Counted from the first letter of the stretch, positions 52,383 to 61,865 are shown. The stretch is 64,000 nucleotides of DNA from Hallerella porci (GCF_003148885.1 NZ_QGHD01000010.1:5219-69218), one strand, 5' to 3'. The notes: generated by a model from the sequence alone, not told the origin. A program made the numbers and translations.

Positions 52383-52862
52383 CTAGCCCGCAGAAAATCC
52401 CGATTGGAATGCGCGGAAACTTTCTGTCGCATGGCGCGATTCATAAGAATCTTTTGCACGAAGAAGTGCAGCGCGTTCTTGGAAAGCGTAAATAATGCGG
52501 GCTTTTTCGAGAGCTGCGACAAGTTCCGCTTCGCCGCTAAAAGACAATTCGTCAGAAGCTTCCCAAAGCGAATTTTCATTTTGCTCGGAATGTTCTACGC
52601 GGAATTGTAAAAAAGGTCCTTGCTTTTGTTCTGCGGTCCACGAATTTCCTTGAACCGAAGTCACGTAACCTTTCCAGTTGAGAATGCGGAAACCTGCGAC
52701 AAGGCGGAATGAAACGAGCGCGCCGACTTTTAAATCTTCGTCTAAGCGGAATAAGAGCGCAGGCTTTTCGCCCACGTAAAGAATCAGCGGAAAGACGTGG
52801 AGAAGTTTCGAAGCTTCGCTTGCGTCAATTTGAAAACCGGATGTCTGAAAGATGTTTCCCAT
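52383..52862 (-). CDS. Unknown cytosolic protein
   Basis: 159 residues from MGNIFQTSGFQID (52862); the longer reading overlaps rhomboid. No signal peptide or membrane segment. Residues about 20-115 are beta-rich, and the last 45 form a helix rich in Ala/Arg (LVAALEKARIIYAFQERAAL). Unrecognised. It starts five bases after the rhomboid stop, hence likely the same operon. Confidence 0.65.
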   Translation of the reverse strand: MGNIFQTSGFQIDASEASKLLHVFPLILYVGEKPALLFRLDEDLKVGALVSFRLVAGFRILNWKGYVTSVQGNSWTAEQKQGPFLQFRVEHSEQNENSLWEASDELSFSGEAELVAALEKARIIYAFQERAALLRAKDSYESRHATESFRAFQSGFSAG

Positions 52863-52867
52863 CGTAC

Positions 52868-53794
52868 TTATAAAGATAATAAAATTGCGCGGAACCAAGC
52901 GATGAGGAAAATTGCAAAGTAAAGAATCCAGAGGAAAAAATCAGCGGGCGTAGGCTTTCGTCCCCATAACAGAAATTTTTTTCGCGGTAAAAAGCCGACG
53001 AAAATGCCGAGAGCGAAACCGTAAAAATGGCCGAGAATATCGGACTTTTCTCCGATGCCCAAAAAGACGGCGAGAAGCAGAGTCGAAAATAGAGGCGCGA
53101 AGCGTCGCAGAAGACCGTGGAATGTCCGTGGCATTAAGCGAAATTCAATTGCACCGAGAGCGCCGAGTGCGCAAAAAACAAAAGTGGAAAATCCGAGAGC
53201 ACGGAAATTTTGTTGCAGAGAAAGTGCAACGAAAAAATTGGCAATGGCCGATGCGACGACGAGCGGAAACGCGATGCGGGAAAGCGGCAATCGAAAAGCG
53301 AGTAAATTGAGAACGACATAGCCCGAAATTAAATTGGAAACTAAATGATGCGCATCGCCGTGGAGAGTGAGCGCTGTAATCGGACGCCACCAATCGCCCG
53401 CGAGAATTTTTTCGGCATCGGAAATTCCCGTATGATAAAATCGGCTGCCTCGCGACGAAAATTGGAACAGCGTAAAAATAATGGGAACGATTAAAACGAT
53501 TAAGGGCGAAAGCGAAAGGCGAAAGGCAAGCGGCGGATTTTCTTTGGACGGTGGATTTTCTTGATCGTAAAGAACGATTTGCGCTAAGGCATTTTGCAAA
53601 TTTTTCTGTTGCACCGAAAGCGTAAAGGGTCCGCGCTTATCGCGCTGAATTTTGTGCGGAATATTTTGGCTTGCGAGAACAAGACTGTAGAGATGAATTT
53701 GTGCGTAATCGCCGATCGCTGCAAAACGTTCCGCGGTTTCGGGGTGAAGAATTTCCGAAAGGCGAATACGTTTAAAGCTAGAATGCGTGCGCAT
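52868..53794 (-). CDS. Rhomboid-family intramembrane serine protease
   Basis: 308 residues. A soluble N-terminal domain (about 1-95) is followed by about seven helices. DWWRPITALTLHGDAHHLVSN carries the conserved H-x2-HL before helix 2, GFSTFVFCALGALGAI holds the catalytic Ser (G-x-S), and DILGHFYGFALGIFVG has the catalytic His. Rhomboids cut membrane-anchored substrates. One base separates it from mqnC upstream. Confidence 0.92.
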   Translation of the reverse strand: MRTHSSFKRIRLSEILHPETAERFAAIGDYAQIHLYSLVLASQNIPHKIQRDKRGPFTLSVQQKNLQNALAQIVLYDQENPPSKENPPLAFRLSLSPLIVLIVPIIFTLFQFSSRGSRFYHTGISDAEKILAGDWWRPITALTLHGDAHHLVSNLISGYVVLNLLAFRLPLSRIAFPLVVASAIANFFVALSLQQNFRALGFSTFVFCALGALGAIEFRLMPRTFHGLLRRFAPLFSTLLLAVFLGIGEKSDILGHFYGFALGIFVGFLPRKKFLLWGRKPTPADFFLWILYFAIFLIAWFRAILLSL

Positions 53795-54856
53795 TTAATT
53801 ATCGCAAGTGAAATTCAAATCGCGGCGGTAAGGCGTAAAGCCCGCTTCGCGAATGAATTTTTCGGCTTCGGGAATAGAAGTGAGCCCGTGCGAAGTGAGC
53901 ACATTTTCTTCGAGGACGATGCTGTTGATGTCATCGGCGCCCGAATGCAATCCGAGTTCGCCGACCGCTTTTCCCATGCCTAAGACAGAAACTTCGAGAT
54001 GACGAATATTGTCTAAGTATAAGCGACAAAGTCCGAGAACTTTTAAATATTCCATCGGCGTTACGTGGCGAATCGGGAAGAGATCTGTCTGCGGTTGAAA
54101 TGTCCAAGTGACAAAACTTTTGAGCCCGCCGGTTTCGTCTTGGAGTCCGCGGACTAAATCCAAATGCGCAATGATATCTTCGGGCAATTCACAACTGCCG
54201 ATGACAATGTTTGCGCTGCCGGGAAGACCGTTCTTTTGACAGACGGCGAGGGCATCGCGCCATTCTTTTGCCGAAAGTTTTTTCGGGCTTAATTTTTTTC
54301 GAATTGGGTCCGAGAGAATTTCGGCGCCGGCGCCAGGAACCGATGAAAGTCCAGCTTCGCGGAAAATTTTCAGCAATTCTTCTAAAGTTAATTTGTGCGC
54401 GTTTGCAATGTGAACGAGTTCAACGGGCGAAAATCCGCGGACGCTCATTCCCAAATTTTGAGAAAGCATCGTGAGAATTTCCGTATAATATTCAATCGGT
54501 AAATCTTCGTTGACGCCGCCTTGCAAAAAAATTTGATCGGCTCCGAGACGTTTTGCTTCCAACGCTTTTTCGCGAATTTTTTCTAAGGAAAGAGTGTAAG
54601 CACCTGCGGCGTCGGCTTTGCGCGAGAACGAACAAAAGTCACAAAGAATGGAACAGATATTGGTGTAATTGATAATGCGGTAAACGGTATAACCGACGCG
54701 ATTCCCGGGAAGTTTTGCGTGGCGCACCTGATCGGCGATGCGGACAATATCTGTCCAGTCAGCTTCTTTCAAAAGGAAAAGCGCTTCCTCGGACGAAATG
54801 CGTTTCAAGGATTGCGCTTTATTTAAAATTGTTTGAATCTGTTCCGAAAAATTCAT
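53795..54856 (-). CDS. mqnC: Cyclic dehypoxanthinyl futalosine synthase
   Basis: 353 residues from MNFSEQIQTILNK (54856); the upstream open frame has no support. Radical SAM loop YTNICSILCDFCSFSRK (C-x3-C-x2-C), GADQIFLQGGVNEDLPIEYY, SVRGFSPVELVHIA, and C-terminal EVSVLGMGKAVGELGLHSGADD typical of the MqnC/CofH group. It implies menaquinone synthesis by the futalosine route. Distinguishing MqnC from MqnE or CofH relies on the overall pattern; MqnC fits best. Confidence 0.88.
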   Translation of the reverse strand: MNFSEQIQTILNKAQSLKRISSEEALFLLKEADWTDIVRIADQVRHAKLPGNRVGYTVYRIINYTNICSILCDFCSFSRKADAAGAYTLSLEKIREKALEAKRLGADQIFLQGGVNEDLPIEYYTEILTMLSQNLGMSVRGFSPVELVHIANAHKLTLEELLKIFREAGLSSVPGAGAEILSDPIRKKLSPKKLSAKEWRDALAVCQKNGLPGSANIVIGSCELPEDIIAHLDLVRGLQDETGGLKSFVTWTFQPQTDLFPIRHVTPMEYLKVLGLCRLYLDNIRHLEVSVLGMGKAVGELGLHSGADDINSIVLEENVLTSHGLTSIPEAEKFIREAGFTPYRRDLNFTCDN

Positions 54857-54882
54857 GATTATCCAAAAAGAAAAATTGAAAA

Positions 54883-54902
54883 AGGAGGCTTGCGCCTCCT
54901 CA
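54883..54902 (-). terminator. Terminator after argS
   Basis: AGGAGGC-TTGC-GCCTCCT stem-loop, followed on the minus strand by TTTTTCAATTTTTC, five bases past the argS stop. Confidence 0.85.
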
Positions 54903-54906
54903 AAAA

Positions 54907-56619
54907 TTACATATTGCGAACGGGGAAAAGTCCGAGCAAATTCAACACATCTTCGAGAACGATTTGCGTGCATTTGACGAGGAAAAGGCGAGACTTTTCT
55001 TCGGCGCTGCCGAGAACGCGATCTTCGTGGATGAATTTGTGCGCAGCTCCTGCGATGTCGAGCGCATATTGCGCAAGTTCGCAAGGTTCATCGGTTTCGC
55101 AAGCTTTGCGAATGCGATCCGATTTTTGCGCTAGGAATTTGATTAGCTCGTAAGCGTGATCGTCGGTCAACTGTTCAAATTGAACATCTTGCAAGGCGAC
55201 GTCGTAGCCCGCTTTGCGCATAATGCTGCAAAGACGAACGTGAGCGTTTTGCACATACGGACCAGTTGCGCCTTCAAAACTCAACGCAGAATCCCAGTCG
55301 AATTTTACATCCATTAAACGGTGATTCTTCAAATCGTTAAAGGTTAACGCACTGATGCCGATTTGACGCGCGATGAGTTCTTTATTTTCGAGCTCCGGAT
55401 TTTTCTGATCGATGAATTCCAAAATTTTCTTTTGAGCCGCTTCGATCACATCGCGGAGAAGGCTTGCTGTTCCGGTGCGGGTTTTTCCTTTTTCCCATTT
55501 TCCGTCAATCAAATTTAAGATGACGCCGAACGGAATGTGCACAAGAGAATCGTACCAGTCAAAGCCCATCTTTTTGAGGACGAGTTTCACCTGTTTAAAG
55601 TGCAGCGCTTGTCCCAAATCGACGACATAAAGACATTTGTCGAAGTTGTATTCTTTTTTGCGGTAAATGGCTGCGGCCAAGTCACGCGTCGCATACAAAG
55701 TACTGCCATCGCTTTTGCGGATAAGGCAAGGATTCAATTTGTATTCATCGAGCTTTACCACATCGCGCTCTTCGCTGCGTTCGAGCAAATTCATTTGGCG
55801 GAGCTGATCGATGACTGCGGGCATTTTATCTTCGTAGAAAGATTCGCCGGTGTAATAATCAAAGTCCACGCCCATCATTTTGTAAATGCGCATGAGTTCT
55901 TTGAGAGTTGCCGCACGGAATGCGAGCCACAATTTGTGATAGAATGCATCGCCTTTTTCAAGTTTCGAAAATGCGCTGCGGGCTTCGTCTTCGAGAGAGG
56001 GTTCTTCTTTTGCGGCTTTCGAAAAACTCGCATAGAGAACGTTTAATTCTTTGACGGTGAGAGCGTCTAAAGTTTCTTGATCCGTCGGGAGATTTTCGCG
56101 CAAATACATGACGATGAGTTTCCCGAAAGCGGTTCCCCAGTCGCCCAAGTGATTGATACGTTCCACCTTATAACCGCTCGCTTTATAAATGCGGGCAAGG
56201 CTGTTTCCAATCATCGTGGAACGCAGATGATGGAAGGCGAGTTCCTTTCCGATATTGGGAGAACTGTAATCGATGCAGATGACTTTTCCGTTCGATGCAG
56301 CATGTCCGTAATTCAAACCATCCGCAGAAATTTTTTCGAGAATGGATGAAGCAAGAAATTTACGGTCAATGAAAAAATTCAAATAACCGGCAACGGCTTC
56401 GACTTTTGAAATGCCTGCGGGCAGTTCAATTTTGGGCGCCAATTCTTCGGCGATTTGCTTTGGCGCTTTGTGCAAAGTTCGCGCGAGAACAAAACAGGGC
56501 AATGTAAAATTACCGTGTTCCGTATCGGGCGGAACCGTGATGAGTTTTTGCGCTTGTTCTTTTTCGAAGGCGCCGGTTTCGGCTACCGCTTTTGCGATTT
56601 CTTCGTTAAATGAGTTCAT
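54907..56619 (-). CDS. argS: Arginyl-tRNA synthetase
   Basis: 570 residues. N-terminal additional domain, then YSSPNIGKELAFHHLRSTMIGNSLARIYKA (HIGH-type motif as FHHLRS), DLGQALHFKQVKLVLKKMGF, and a C-terminal DALR anticodon domain (GATGPYVQNAHVRLCSIMRKA onwards). Charges tRNA-Arg. The start codon lies inside the 3' end of rsfS, so the two are coupled. Confidence 0.97.
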   Translation of the reverse strand: MNSFNEEIAKAVAETGAFEKEQAQKLITVPPDTEHGNFTLPCFVLARTLHKAPKQIAEELAPKIELPAGISKVEAVAGYLNFFIDRKFLASSILEKISADGLNYGHAASNGKVICIDYSSPNIGKELAFHHLRSTMIGNSLARIYKASGYKVERINHLGDWGTAFGKLIVMYLRENLPTDQETLDALTVKELNVLYASFSKAAKEEPSLEDEARSAFSKLEKGDAFYHKLWLAFRAATLKELMRIYKMMGVDFDYYTGESFYEDKMPAVIDQLRQMNLLERSEERDVVKLDEYKLNPCLIRKSDGSTLYATRDLAAAIYRKKEYNFDKCLYVVDLGQALHFKQVKLVLKKMGFDWYDSLVHIPFGVILNLIDGKWEKGKTRTGTASLLRDVIEAAQKKILEFIDQKNPELENKELIARQIGISALTFNDLKNHRLMDVKFDWDSALSFEGATGPYVQNAHVRLCSIMRKAGYDVALQDVQFEQLTDDHAYELIKFLAQKSDRIRKACETDEPCELAQYALDIAGAAHKFIHEDRVLGSAEEKSRLFLVKCTQIVLEDVLNLLGLFPVRNM

Positions 56620-57223
56620 CGTCTGCCTTTGCTTTCTTGGTCGCTTTCTTCACAAAATTCTTTTCGTCCAAGTCCGTGACTTTTGCGTCGCTGTAAAGTT
56701 TGTCGAAGGCGAGTTCTTTGCGTTTGCTTTCTTCGAAAAGTTGAACCATCAAATCAAAGCCCGCGTCAAAAACTGCCCAACGCATATTGATGCCCGGCTT
56801 GTATTCGGTGCGGTGTGGCAAACCTTGGTGCTTAAAGGTTTTGCTGAGTTCGGTGAGAATGGCTTGCATTTGCGCTTCGCTTTCGCAAGTTGCGATAATC
56901 ATAAAGTCAGCGGTTTCCGAAATTCCGCGGAGATCGATCAACTGCAATTTTTGAGCGCGCAATTCGAAAAGAATTTTCGCAGCATTGCTTACCGATTCGG
57001 TGTAAGCAACTTTTTTCACAGCAGCCTTTTTCACGGCGGGCTTTTTCTCGGTACTTTTTTTGTCCGCAGCTTTTTTTACGGCGACTTTTGCTGTCGTTTT
57101 GGGCGCTTTGACTGCTGCTTTTTTGGCGGCAGGTTTAGCGGCTTTTACCGTTTTTGCGGCAGCTTTGACCGCAGTCTTTTTGACGGTTTCTTTTTTGGCG
57201 GGAGTCTTTTTGGCTGTTGTCAT
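56606..57223 (-). CDS. rsfS: Ribosomal silencing factor RsfS with Lys/Ala-rich histone-like tail
   Basis: 205 residues. Residues about 78-178 form an RsfS domain (AAKILFELRAQKLQLIDLRG, DFMIIATCESEAQMQAIL, GLPHRTEYKPGINMRWAVFDAG), which binds L14 of the large subunit and blocks subunit joining in starvation. Residues 1-72 are a disordered repeat of A/K/P/V (TTAKKTPAKKETVKKTAVK and so on), like histone H1 tails, and the C-terminus is also Lys-rich. Typical RsfS is about 105-130 residues, so both tails are additions. No in-frame start fits better. Confidence 0.9.
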   Translation of the reverse strand: MTTAKKTPAKKETVKKTAVKAAAKTVKAAKPAAKKAAVKAPKTTAKVAVKKAADKKSTEKKPAVKKAAVKKVAYTESVSNAAKILFELRAQKLQLIDLRGISETADFMIIATCESEAQMQAILTELSKTFKHQGLPHRTEYKPGINMRWAVFDAGFDLMVQLFEESKRKELAFDKLYSDAKVTDLDEKNFVKKATKKAKADDELI

Positions 57224-57606
57224 GGTGTTCCTGTCTGTGTAATTTTTTCAAAATCTTTGCCGACGTAAACGGTGGCATCGACGAGTTTTTGTTTATTTTC
57301 CAAAGGGATTACGTTTGTTGTTTTAAGCGCTTGTGCGAGAGCTTCGGCGCCAGCCCAATGCGGATTGCGTAATGCAATAATGGTTTCTTCGTAATTCCAA
57401 AGGTTATCGTTGCTCATTTCTACGACGTCAAATCCCTGCGAACGCAGATAATCTCGCATTTTAGAAGCGGCTCCAGGAATTCCGCTCGAATTTAACACCT
57501 GAATATCCCCAGGAGTTTCGCGGATTTCGCGTTGCACAGAAACTTCTTCTTCGCAAGCGCAAAGAAAAAGAACTAATGCGAAAATGACGATTTTAAAAAC
57601 GGGCAC
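57220..57606 (-). CDS. Lipoprotein with LytR C-terminal-type domain
   Basis: 128 residues. Signal MPVFKIVIFALVLFLCACEEE with the lipobox Cys at 16 or 18. Residues about 35-120 resemble the LytR_C domain (VQVLNSSGIPGAASKMRDYLRSQGFDVVEMSN, ending ATVYVGKDFEKI), usually found on cell-wall polymer ligases. It overlaps rsfS by four bases. Confidence 0.78.
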   Translation of the reverse strand: MPVFKIVIFALVLFLCACEEEVSVQREIRETPGDIQVLNSSGIPGAASKMRDYLRSQGFDVVEMSNDNLWNYEETIIALRNPHWAGAEALAQALKTTNVIPLENKQKLVDATVYVGKDFEKITQTGTP

Positions 57607-57623
57607 GCTGTAAATATAGCGAT

Positions 57624-57971
57624 TTAGCGCGGTCTATTTTGAGAGTCCACTTTGACGACGACCGGTTTCCACGTCTTGGCTTCTTCTGGAGTCATGGAAA
57701 TATACGAAACGATGATGACGAGATCGCCTTTTTGCACCATCCGTGCTGCGGCTCCGTTCAAGCAAATCGTTCCCGAATTGCGTTCGCCTTCGATGACGTA
57801 AGTATCAAAGCGGGCACCGTTATTGATATCGAGAATGCCGACTTTTTCAAAGGGAAGAATGCCTGCAGCGTCCATCAATGCTTTGTCCAAAGTGATGGAA
57901 CCTTCGTAATTCAAATTCGCGTCTGTAACGGAGGCGCGATGAATTTTGCATTTAAGAAGTTCGATTTGCAT
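57624..57971 (-). CDS. panD: Aspartate 1-decarboxylase
   Basis: 115 residues, the normal size. It makes beta-alanine for coenzyme A. The self-cleavage site is YEGSITLD (Gly24-Ser25), giving a pyruvoyl group; [26 protein letters not shown] and [12 protein letters not shown] match the family. Confidence 0.96.
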   Translation of the reverse strand: MQIELLKCKIHRASVTDANLNYEGSITLDKALMDAAGILPFEKVGILDINNGARFDTYVIEGERNSGTICLNGAAARMVQKGDLVIIVSYISMTPEEAKTWKPVVVKVDSQNRPR

Positions 57972-57977
57972 TTTAGC

Positions 57978-58739
57978 TTAGAAGCGAACCTGCAGCATTC
58001 CAGCAACGCCGCGGTTTAAGCTCGGACCGATGCCCATACTGAAACGGTCTGCATCGGGGTTGTTTGCCCATTGCGTGTCAAAGAATGCATCGGCAAAGGA
58101 CCAAACATGAGCACCGAGAATAGGAATTAACCAATAAATCCAAGTGTTATCGTACTCGTCTTTGTTGAGAGCGAAATAAGTAAGACCGCCAACGCCGACA
58201 ACCCAAAGTGCGTCCATCCAAATTGCTTTGATGGTTTCTTCGTGCTTCCATTGATAAAGAGAAGGAATTAAAGCAGAAAGATAAGCGGTTCCTTGTTCGC
58301 CCGAATGATTGCGGTAAGTGCGATCGATATCGGAATCTTCTAATCCGCGAGCGCGGGACGCGAGCCAATCACTTTCCGAAACGCCGAGACGCTTCCACGG
58401 TTCTTGAGTATATTCCGAAGGACGTACACCGAGTTCCGTTAATTGCGTTAATTTATCGCGGCTGATGCCGTTTTCTTTAGCGTGCTGAAATTCCCATTGA
58501 GTTAATCCTGCGGCTTCATAATCAAAGCCAGCCCATTCATCGTTTGAAGAATTTGCAGAGCCTGCTTGATAATCATTATCAACAGTTTCTGCAGGAGCAT
58601 TGGGATCGTCTGCGCTATAATAAGCAGCGCCAGATTCGGAAGATTCGCCCTCGGAATTGTAGTTATCAAAATCGTCTTGTGCAAACGAGACAGATATTGC
58701 AAAAAGGCAGGCACAGAAAGTCTTGAATGCAGTTTTCAT
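57978..58739 (-). CDS. Exported membrane protein of unknown function
   Basis: 253 residues. Signal peptide MKTAFKTFCACLFAISVSFAQ, an acidic Ser/Asn-rich spacer, a helical segment with repeats around GISRDKLTQLTELGVRPSEY, then two or three membrane helices (LYQWKHEETIKAIWMDALWVVGVGGLTYFAL, TWIYWLIPILGAHVWSFADAFFD) and a C-terminal beta strand ending QVRF. No family recognised. It starts just upstream of panD. Confidence 0.65.
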   Translation of the reverse strand: MKTAFKTFCACLFAISVSFAQDDFDNYNSEGESSESGAAYYSADDPNAPAETVDNDYQAGSANSSNDEWAGFDYEAAGLTQWEFQHAKENGISRDKLTQLTELGVRPSEYTQEPWKRLGVSESDWLASRARGLEDSDIDRTYRNHSGEQGTAYLSALIPSLYQWKHEETIKAIWMDALWVVGVGGLTYFALNKDEYDNTWIYWLIPILGAHVWSFADAFFDTQWANNPDADRFSMGIGPSLNRGVAGMLQVRF

Positions 58740-58763
58740 TGAACCTCAACAGTTCTTTTATAG

Positions 58764-58847
58764 TGCCGGGGGAGGGAATCGAACCCTCACACTCTTGCGA
58801 GTACTGGATTTTGAGTCCAGCGCGTCTACCAATTTCACCACCCCGGC
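58764..58847 (-). tRNA. tRNA-Leu (CAA)
   Basis: Acceptor GCCGGGG pairs with the 3' CCCCGGC before A73. Anticodon stem CTGGA/TCCAG encloses CTCAAAA, giving anticodon CAA. The long variable arm (TACTCGCAAGAGTGT) is typical of a class II tRNA. T arm GAGGGTTCGATTCCCTC. Confidence 0.95.
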
Positions 58848-58905
58848 GAGGGGGCAACACAAATATAGAACAGTTTTTTGATTTTTGGGTCAAAAAAAGA
58901 AAAGA

Positions 58906-59841
58906 TTATTGTTTTTTTACCGGTTGAAATTCCAAATTATGGCTCGAAAGCGTTTTGGAGCCGTATTCGACGGCGGCATCGCGGCTTGGGAAGCGTCCGG
59001 TTTGCACTTGGAAGAGAGTTTTTTCGTCGGTTTGGAATTCGATAATTTGCGCATCGATTTTTTTCGCTTTAAGCGAGTTCACGAGCATTTCGGCGTTCGC
59101 GAGGATGCTAAATGCGCCGAGTTGAAGTGCCCAAACTTCGCCCGATGCAGTTGGCGCAGGAATTGCCGCGGGAGCTGAAACTGTAGTGGCGGTAGAATTT
59201 GCAGGTTTTACGGAATCCGCTGCCGAAGAAATGGCTACGGCAGAAATCGATGAAGAGGAAATCGTAACCGTTGAACTGCTCAGGGAATCGGAAGCGAGAA
59301 CAGTTGTTTCGGCGGACGAACTCGCAGTGCTAGTCGGCGCAGTTTCTCCGATGCCCGATTTTTTGCGTTCAATTTCGGCGCAAAGACTATGGACAGAATC
59401 TGTCGGATTTGCTTTGTATAAACTTTGGCAAACTTGATGGATGACGGCGAGTTGATTTGGCTTTGCTTTGTTGGCTGCGGTGCGAAGACTTTTTTGCGAA
59501 AGATCCGCGCGTTTTAAATAAAGCTCAAATTGAGCGCGAGTCATGTACAAGTCTGCGATGACGGGAAGACTATCGGGAGTTGCGATAATTAAACTGTCGA
59601 GGCGTTTCTTCGCAATGGAAAAATCTTTGGAATTTCCGATTTGCGAACGGGACAGTACTCCCCACAGCGCGCATTCGGAACGCTTGGAAATGTCTAATGT
59701 AGGGCAGACCGCTTCAAAGGATTCCGCAGCGGTTTTCCAATTGCCCGAGACATATGCCTTTTGCGCATCTTCAAGAGTTGCAGCAAAAGTTGCAGCAGAA
59801 AAAATCAAAAGAGAAGAAAGAATTTTGGAAAAATTTTTCAT
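58906..59841 (-). CDS. Exported SPOR-domain protein with TPR-like N-terminus
   Basis: 311 residues. Signal peptide MKNFSKILSSLLIFSAATFA; helical repeats (about 22-155) like TPR; a Ser/Thr/Ala-rich linker (about 155-225); and a SPOR domain (about 230-305) from EVWALQLGAFSILANAEMLVNSLKAKK to VQTGRFPSRDAAVEYGSKT. SPOR domains bind denuded glycan at the septum. Adjacent to miaB (12-base gap). Confidence 0.88.
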   Translation of the reverse strand: MKNFSKILSSLLIFSAATFAATLEDAQKAYVSGNWKTAAESFEAVCPTLDISKRSECALWGVLSRSQIGNSKDFSIAKKRLDSLIIATPDSLPVIADLYMTRAQFELYLKRADLSQKSLRTAANKAKPNQLAVIHQVCQSLYKANPTDSVHSLCAEIERKKSGIGETAPTSTASSSAETTVLASDSLSSSTVTISSSSISAVAISSAADSVKPANSTATTVSAPAAIPAPTASGEVWALQLGAFSILANAEMLVNSLKAKKIDAQIIEFQTDEKTLFQVQTGRFPSRDAAVEYGSKTLSSHNLEFQPVKKQ

Positions 59842-59853
59842 AAAAATTTCCTT

Positions 59854-61173
59854 TTACACAACGGTTCCGCGGAGAGTCCATCCGCGAATTTCATCAATGC
59901 GGCAGTTGACATAATCGCCGGGCTTTGCTGAGTCCGAAGAGAAGATGACTTTTTTGAAGCTGCCGGTTTTTCCGACCCATTCGTTTGCGTCGCGAGAAGA
60001 AGGGCCTTCGACTAAAATTTCTTCGGTGCGACCGATCATCAATTTATTGCGTTCGAGAGTAATCGCATTTTGGAGTTCGACTAATCGGGCGAGGCGTTCT
60101 TGCTTTTGCGATTCGCTGAGAGTTTCGATTTCTTTTGCGCTTTCGGTGCCTTCGCGCGGACTGTAAATAAACATAAAAGCTGCGTCAAATTGCGCTTCGC
60201 GGAAAGCGGACATCGTCATTTCAAAATCTTCATCGCTTTCGCCGACAAAGCCTGCGATGACATCGGTCGTGAGTCCGTAAAGCGGATTTTTTCCGCGGAG
60301 TTTTTCAAGAATACGCATAAATTCATCTACGGTATAACGGCGGAGCATTTTTTTGAGCATCGCATCGCTTCCGCTTTGAATTGGAATGTGGGCGTGCGGA
60401 CAAACTTCGGGCACATTTTGCAAAACGTCGATGAGTTTCTCGGTGTAAAAACGCGGATGCGGACTCATAAATCGGATGCGGTGAATGCCGTGAACGTCTG
60501 CGATTTTCACAAGTAAATCGGCGAAGTCCATTCCACTTTCGCGGTAAGCGTTTACCGTTTGACCGAGCAAGCAAATTTCGGAAACGCCGCGGTCGGCTGC
60601 TTCTTCGACTTCGCGGAGAACATCGGCAGAGGCGCGGTATTTTTCACGCCCACGGACGTAAGGCACAATGCAATAACTGCAGCGAAAATTGCAGCCGCGT
60701 TGAATTGTCACATAAGATGAAAAAGGATGCGAAAGCTTCGCATATTCGCCGAGATAATTTTCGGAATATTCAAATCCGGTGACGACGCGTTTTGGAAGAG
60801 TTCTTTTATTAACGGCGAGCGGATGCGGAAAAAGTAAATTCGGAATTTTGTTGTATTGATCGGGGCCAAAAACGTAATCGATACAATCGACTTGTTCGAT
60901 GAGACGCGTTCCCAAATGTTCTGCCATGCAACCGGTCACGATGAATTTAATCCACGGGCGATGCTTCTTGTAGAATTTCATTTTGGAAATTCTCGCCTTT
61001 GCACTTTCTTCGGCTTTCTCGCGGACCGAGCATGTATTGAAGAAGAAAAGGTCTGCGACTTCGGGGTCTTCGGTTGGAACGCAGCCGTTCTTCTCGAGCA
61101 TCGAAGCGATTAACGCCGAATCGTACTCGTTCATCTGACAGCCGTAAGTATCAATCAAGTAATGAGTGGGCAT
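59854..61173 (-). CDS. miaB: tRNA-2-methylthio-N6-dimethylallyladenosine synthase
   Basis: 439 residues. UPF0004 domain with YGCQMNEYDSALIAS, FNTCSVREKAEESA and VTGCMAEHLG giving the first 4Fe-4S cluster; radical SAM loop QRGCNFRCSYCIVPYVRGREKYR; C-terminal TRAM domain. It thiomethylates i6A37 of tRNAs. Its stop is one base from the neighbouring phosphatase gene. Confidence 0.97.
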   Translation of the reverse strand: MPTHYLIDTYGCQMNEYDSALIASMLEKNGCVPTEDPEVADLFFFNTCSVREKAEESAKARISKMKFYKKHRPWIKFIVTGCMAEHLGTRLIEQVDCIDYVFGPDQYNKIPNLLFPHPLAVNKRTLPKRVVTGFEYSENYLGEYAKLSHPFSSYVTIQRGCNFRCSYCIVPYVRGREKYRASADVLREVEEAADRGVSEICLLGQTVNAYRESGMDFADLLVKIADVHGIHRIRFMSPHPRFYTEKLIDVLQNVPEVCPHAHIPIQSGSDAMLKKMLRRYTVDEFMRILEKLRGKNPLYGLTTDVIAGFVGESDEDFEMTMSAFREAQFDAAFMFIYSPREGTESAKEIETLSESQKQERLARLVELQNAITLERNKLMIGRTEEILVEGPSSRDANEWVGKTGSFKKVIFSSDSAKPGDYVNCRIDEIRGWTLRGTVV

Positions 61174-61174
61174 A

Positions 61175-61810
61175 TTAGAACATTAAATTTTGAAGTTCAG
61201 CAAAACAAGGAATAGAATAATCCGGGCGGAATGGCGCAAAACTTTCGCGTCTTCCAAATCCGTTCTCGATGAAAACGCTATCGATTCCCGCATTTCTTGC
61301 GCCGAGAATATCGGGCGCATCATCGCCGACCATTACCGCATTTTCTTTCGCCGTTTTCGTGAGCCGTAAAATTTTTTCAAACGGTTCTGCCGACGGTTTG
61401 CGGGCGGTTTCTTCGTCGCCGAAGGCGAACGCTTCGAAACAAGAATCGACTCCGAAATGCTTTAACAATTTCAGTCCGGGCGTGTGCGGTTTATTGGTCA
61501 CAAGCGCTTTTTTTGCCGGGAAATTTTTGAGAAATTCCAAAACACCGGGATAAGGTTCTGTGCGATTTAAACAGTTCTCCGCATAAAATGTCGAATAGCA
61601 TTTGTGCACTTCGGCAAGGGGTGCGTTCGCCCCTTCGAGTGAACGTTCGATGAGTTTTAAAGAACCGTTTCCGATGTAGCTTCGAATTTTTTCGGTGGAA
61701 AGAGTTTTGAGTCCAAATTCTGCGAGCGCATGATTGACTGCAAAGCTCAAATCGCCGAGAGTATTGAAAAGCGTTCCGTCGAGATCAAAAATGTACAGCG
61801 ATTTTTTCAT
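61175..61810 (-). CDS. HAD-family phosphoglycolate-phosphatase-like hydrolase
   Basis: 211 residues from MKKSLYIFDLDGTL (61810). HAD motif I FDLDGTLFNT, motif II LVTNKP, motif III/IV around KPSAEPFEKILRL and VMVGDDAPDILGARNAG. Resembles Gph/PGP enzymes removing phosphate from 2-phosphoglycolate or similar small molecules. Co-transcribed with miaB. Confidence 0.88.
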   Translation of the reverse strand: MKKSLYIFDLDGTLFNTLGDLSFAVNHALAEFGLKTLSTEKIRSYIGNGSLKLIERSLEGANAPLAEVHKCYSTFYAENCLNRTEPYPGVLEFLKNFPAKKALVTNKPHTPGLKLLKHFGVDSCFEAFAFGDEETARKPSAEPFEKILRLTKTAKENAVMVGDDAPDILGARNAGIDSVFIENGFGRRESFAPFRPDYSIPCFAELQNLMF

Positions 61811-61865
61811 CGCAGAAAAATTTAGAAAATTAGAAAGCGAAGAAATCATTTCTACCTTTTACTTT

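Noticed and set aside
53795-55084. Longer mqnC start with 76 extra residues
   Set aside because: The extension is Arg-rich shadow sequence across the argS terminator; MNFSEQ at 54856 is the sensible start.
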